Source: Pseudoruegeria sp039972875
GTDB taxonomy: Bacteria; Pseudomonadota; Alphaproteobacteria; Rhodobacterales; Rhodobacteraceae
Direction of reading: 5' to 3'
DNA length: 64,000 bases
Assembly: GCA_039972875.1 (NCBI GenBank)
Contig: JBDWMA010000042.1
Coordinates: 248,001 to 312,000, forward strand
The notes beneath the pieces were generated by a model. That model made no database searches. It was not told the DNA's origin and saw only the letters and a list, made by a program, of their open reading frames with translations. Made by a program: the position numbers and the translations under genes. Of the stretch, positions 63,354 through 64,000 are shown in pieces (within the stretch, counting starts at the first letter, position 1; each line of letters begins with the position of its first letter).

Positions 63354-64000
63354 ATGCCCCTTGAGATCATCACAATTCCCTGCTTGTCGGATAACTACGC
63401 CTTTTTGATTCACAACGCGGAAACCGATGAAACAGCCCTTGTGGATGCACCAGAAGCTGACCCCATACGTGTGGCGTTAGATGAACGTGGCTGGTCCCTT
63501 GATTATATCCTTTTGACACATCATCACTGGGATCACATTGACGGCGTCCCGGATCTGCTTGAAACCTACGATGCCAAAGTGATTGGCAACGCTGCGGATT
63601 CTGAACGTTTGCCCCGTTTGGATATCACCGTCTATGCCGCTGAGGAGACGTCACTCCTCGGCACACCCGTGAAAATATTTGACGTCTCTGGACACACCAT
63701 TGGGCATATTGCGTTTTACCTGCCTGATGAAAAGGCGCTGTTCTCTGCAGACAGCCTCATGGCCATGGGCTGTGGACGCCTGTTTGAAGGGACGCCCGAA
63801 ATGATGTTGGCCAGTTTATCTCAATTGTCCGCCCTGCCTGATGACATCACCGTCTATTCGGGCCACGAATATACCAGTCATAACGCAAAATTTGCCGCAA
63901 CGATCGAGCCCGGCAATACAGATTTACAAGACCGCCTACAGCGGATTTCTAACCTTCGCGCCACTGACACGCCGACTGTCCCAAGTTCTCTGGCCGACGA
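63354..64000 (+). CDS. gloB: Hydroxyacylglutathione hydrolase (glyoxalase II), 3' end cut by window
   Basis: At least 215 codons of glyoxalase II, which hydrolyses S-lactoylglutathione to lactate and glutathione. The start is MPLEIITIPCLSDNYAFLIH. The metallo-beta-lactamase zinc site THHHWDHIDG follows near residue 57, then DVSGHTIGHIAFY, FSADSLMAMGCGRLFEGTP and YSGHEYTSHNAKF. The frame is open to the last base, so the C-terminus lies beyond the window. It is divergent from the methyltransferase. Confidence 0.94.
   Translation, partial: MPLEIITIPCLSDNYAFLIHNAETDETALVDAPEADPIRVALDERGWSLDYILLTHHHWDHIDGVPDLLETYDAKVIGNAADSERLPRLDITVYAAEETSLLGTPVKIFDVSGHTIGHIAFYLPDEKALFSADSLMAMGCGRLFEGTPEMMLASLSQLSALPDDITVYSGHEYTSHNAKFAATIEPGNTDLQDRLQRISNLRATDTPTVPSSLAD

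Overview
The window is chromosomal DNA of an alphaproteobacterium of the order Rhodobacterales, most likely the Roseobacter group. The support is gene content and order: cobS and cobT beside a BolA/DnaJ pair, a complete division and cell wall (dcw) cluster with DUF2484 genes between murC and murB, an F1 ATP synthase operon without F0 genes, and a DUF1127 gene followed by small RNAs with CCUCCUCCC loops. Base composition looks close to half GC. No rRNA, tRNA, insertion sequence, prophage or CRISPR array was found, and most genes are core functions.

Layout. 1-9 kb (mostly + strand): quinone oxidoreductase, DUF4177, BolA, DnaJ-like protein, cobS, a nuclease lipoprotein, a small exported protein, cobT, an aminopeptidase P and DUF427. 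9-12 kb: a ClC chloride channel and a D-lactate/glycolate-type FAD oxidase. 12.2-36.6 kb (- strand): the dcw cluster, transcribed mraZ-rsmH-ftsL-ftsI-murE-murF-mraY-murD / ftsW-murG-murC-DUF2484-DUF2484-hyp-murB-ddl-ftsQ-ftsA-ftsZ, then lpxC-bamD-recN. A plus-strand pseudogene interrupts it between murD and ftsW. 36.6-37.1 kb: a long mraZ leader with a terminator hairpin, which fits the UpsM small RNA described for Rhodobacteraceae, and MraZ-box-like TGGG repeats further upstream. 37.2-38.3 kb: the Mrp/ApbC ATPase. 38.5-39.6 kb: a DUF1127 gene followed by about 850 bp containing 16 consecutive hairpins with C-rich, anti-Shine-Dalgarno-like loops. 39.7-43.7 kb: a run of minus-strand accessory genes (CHI-like protein, MFS, GNAT, EamA, alpha/beta hydrolase). 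43.8-45.9 kb: groESL with a CIRCE operator. 46-57 kb: mixed housekeeping genes (Mn-type pyrophosphatase, TPR-sulfotransferase, HAD hydrolase, MaoC, ribF, YcgN-like, threonine aldolase, HCCA isomerase, prs) and two H-type lectin genes. 57.4-62.3 kb: atpHAGDC. 62.5-64 kb: a methyltransferase and the 5' part of gloB, cut by the window edge.

The standout is the hairpin array at 38757-39598. Its organisation matches the cuckoo/CcsR RNAs of Rhodobacter sphaeroides: a DUF1127 gene upstream, and two-hairpin RNAs with a CCUCCUCCC loop in each hairpin. Here it is expanded to seven two-hairpin units plus a leading hairpin and a final hairpin that is itself a terminator. A 220-bp segment holding two units is tandemly duplicated. 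Stem differences between the copies mostly preserve pairing, and one is fully compensatory, so the RNA structure appears to be under selection. The likely role is a multi-copy sponge or regulator acting on Shine-Dalgarno sequences under stress. That role is inferred from the known family and has not been tested here.
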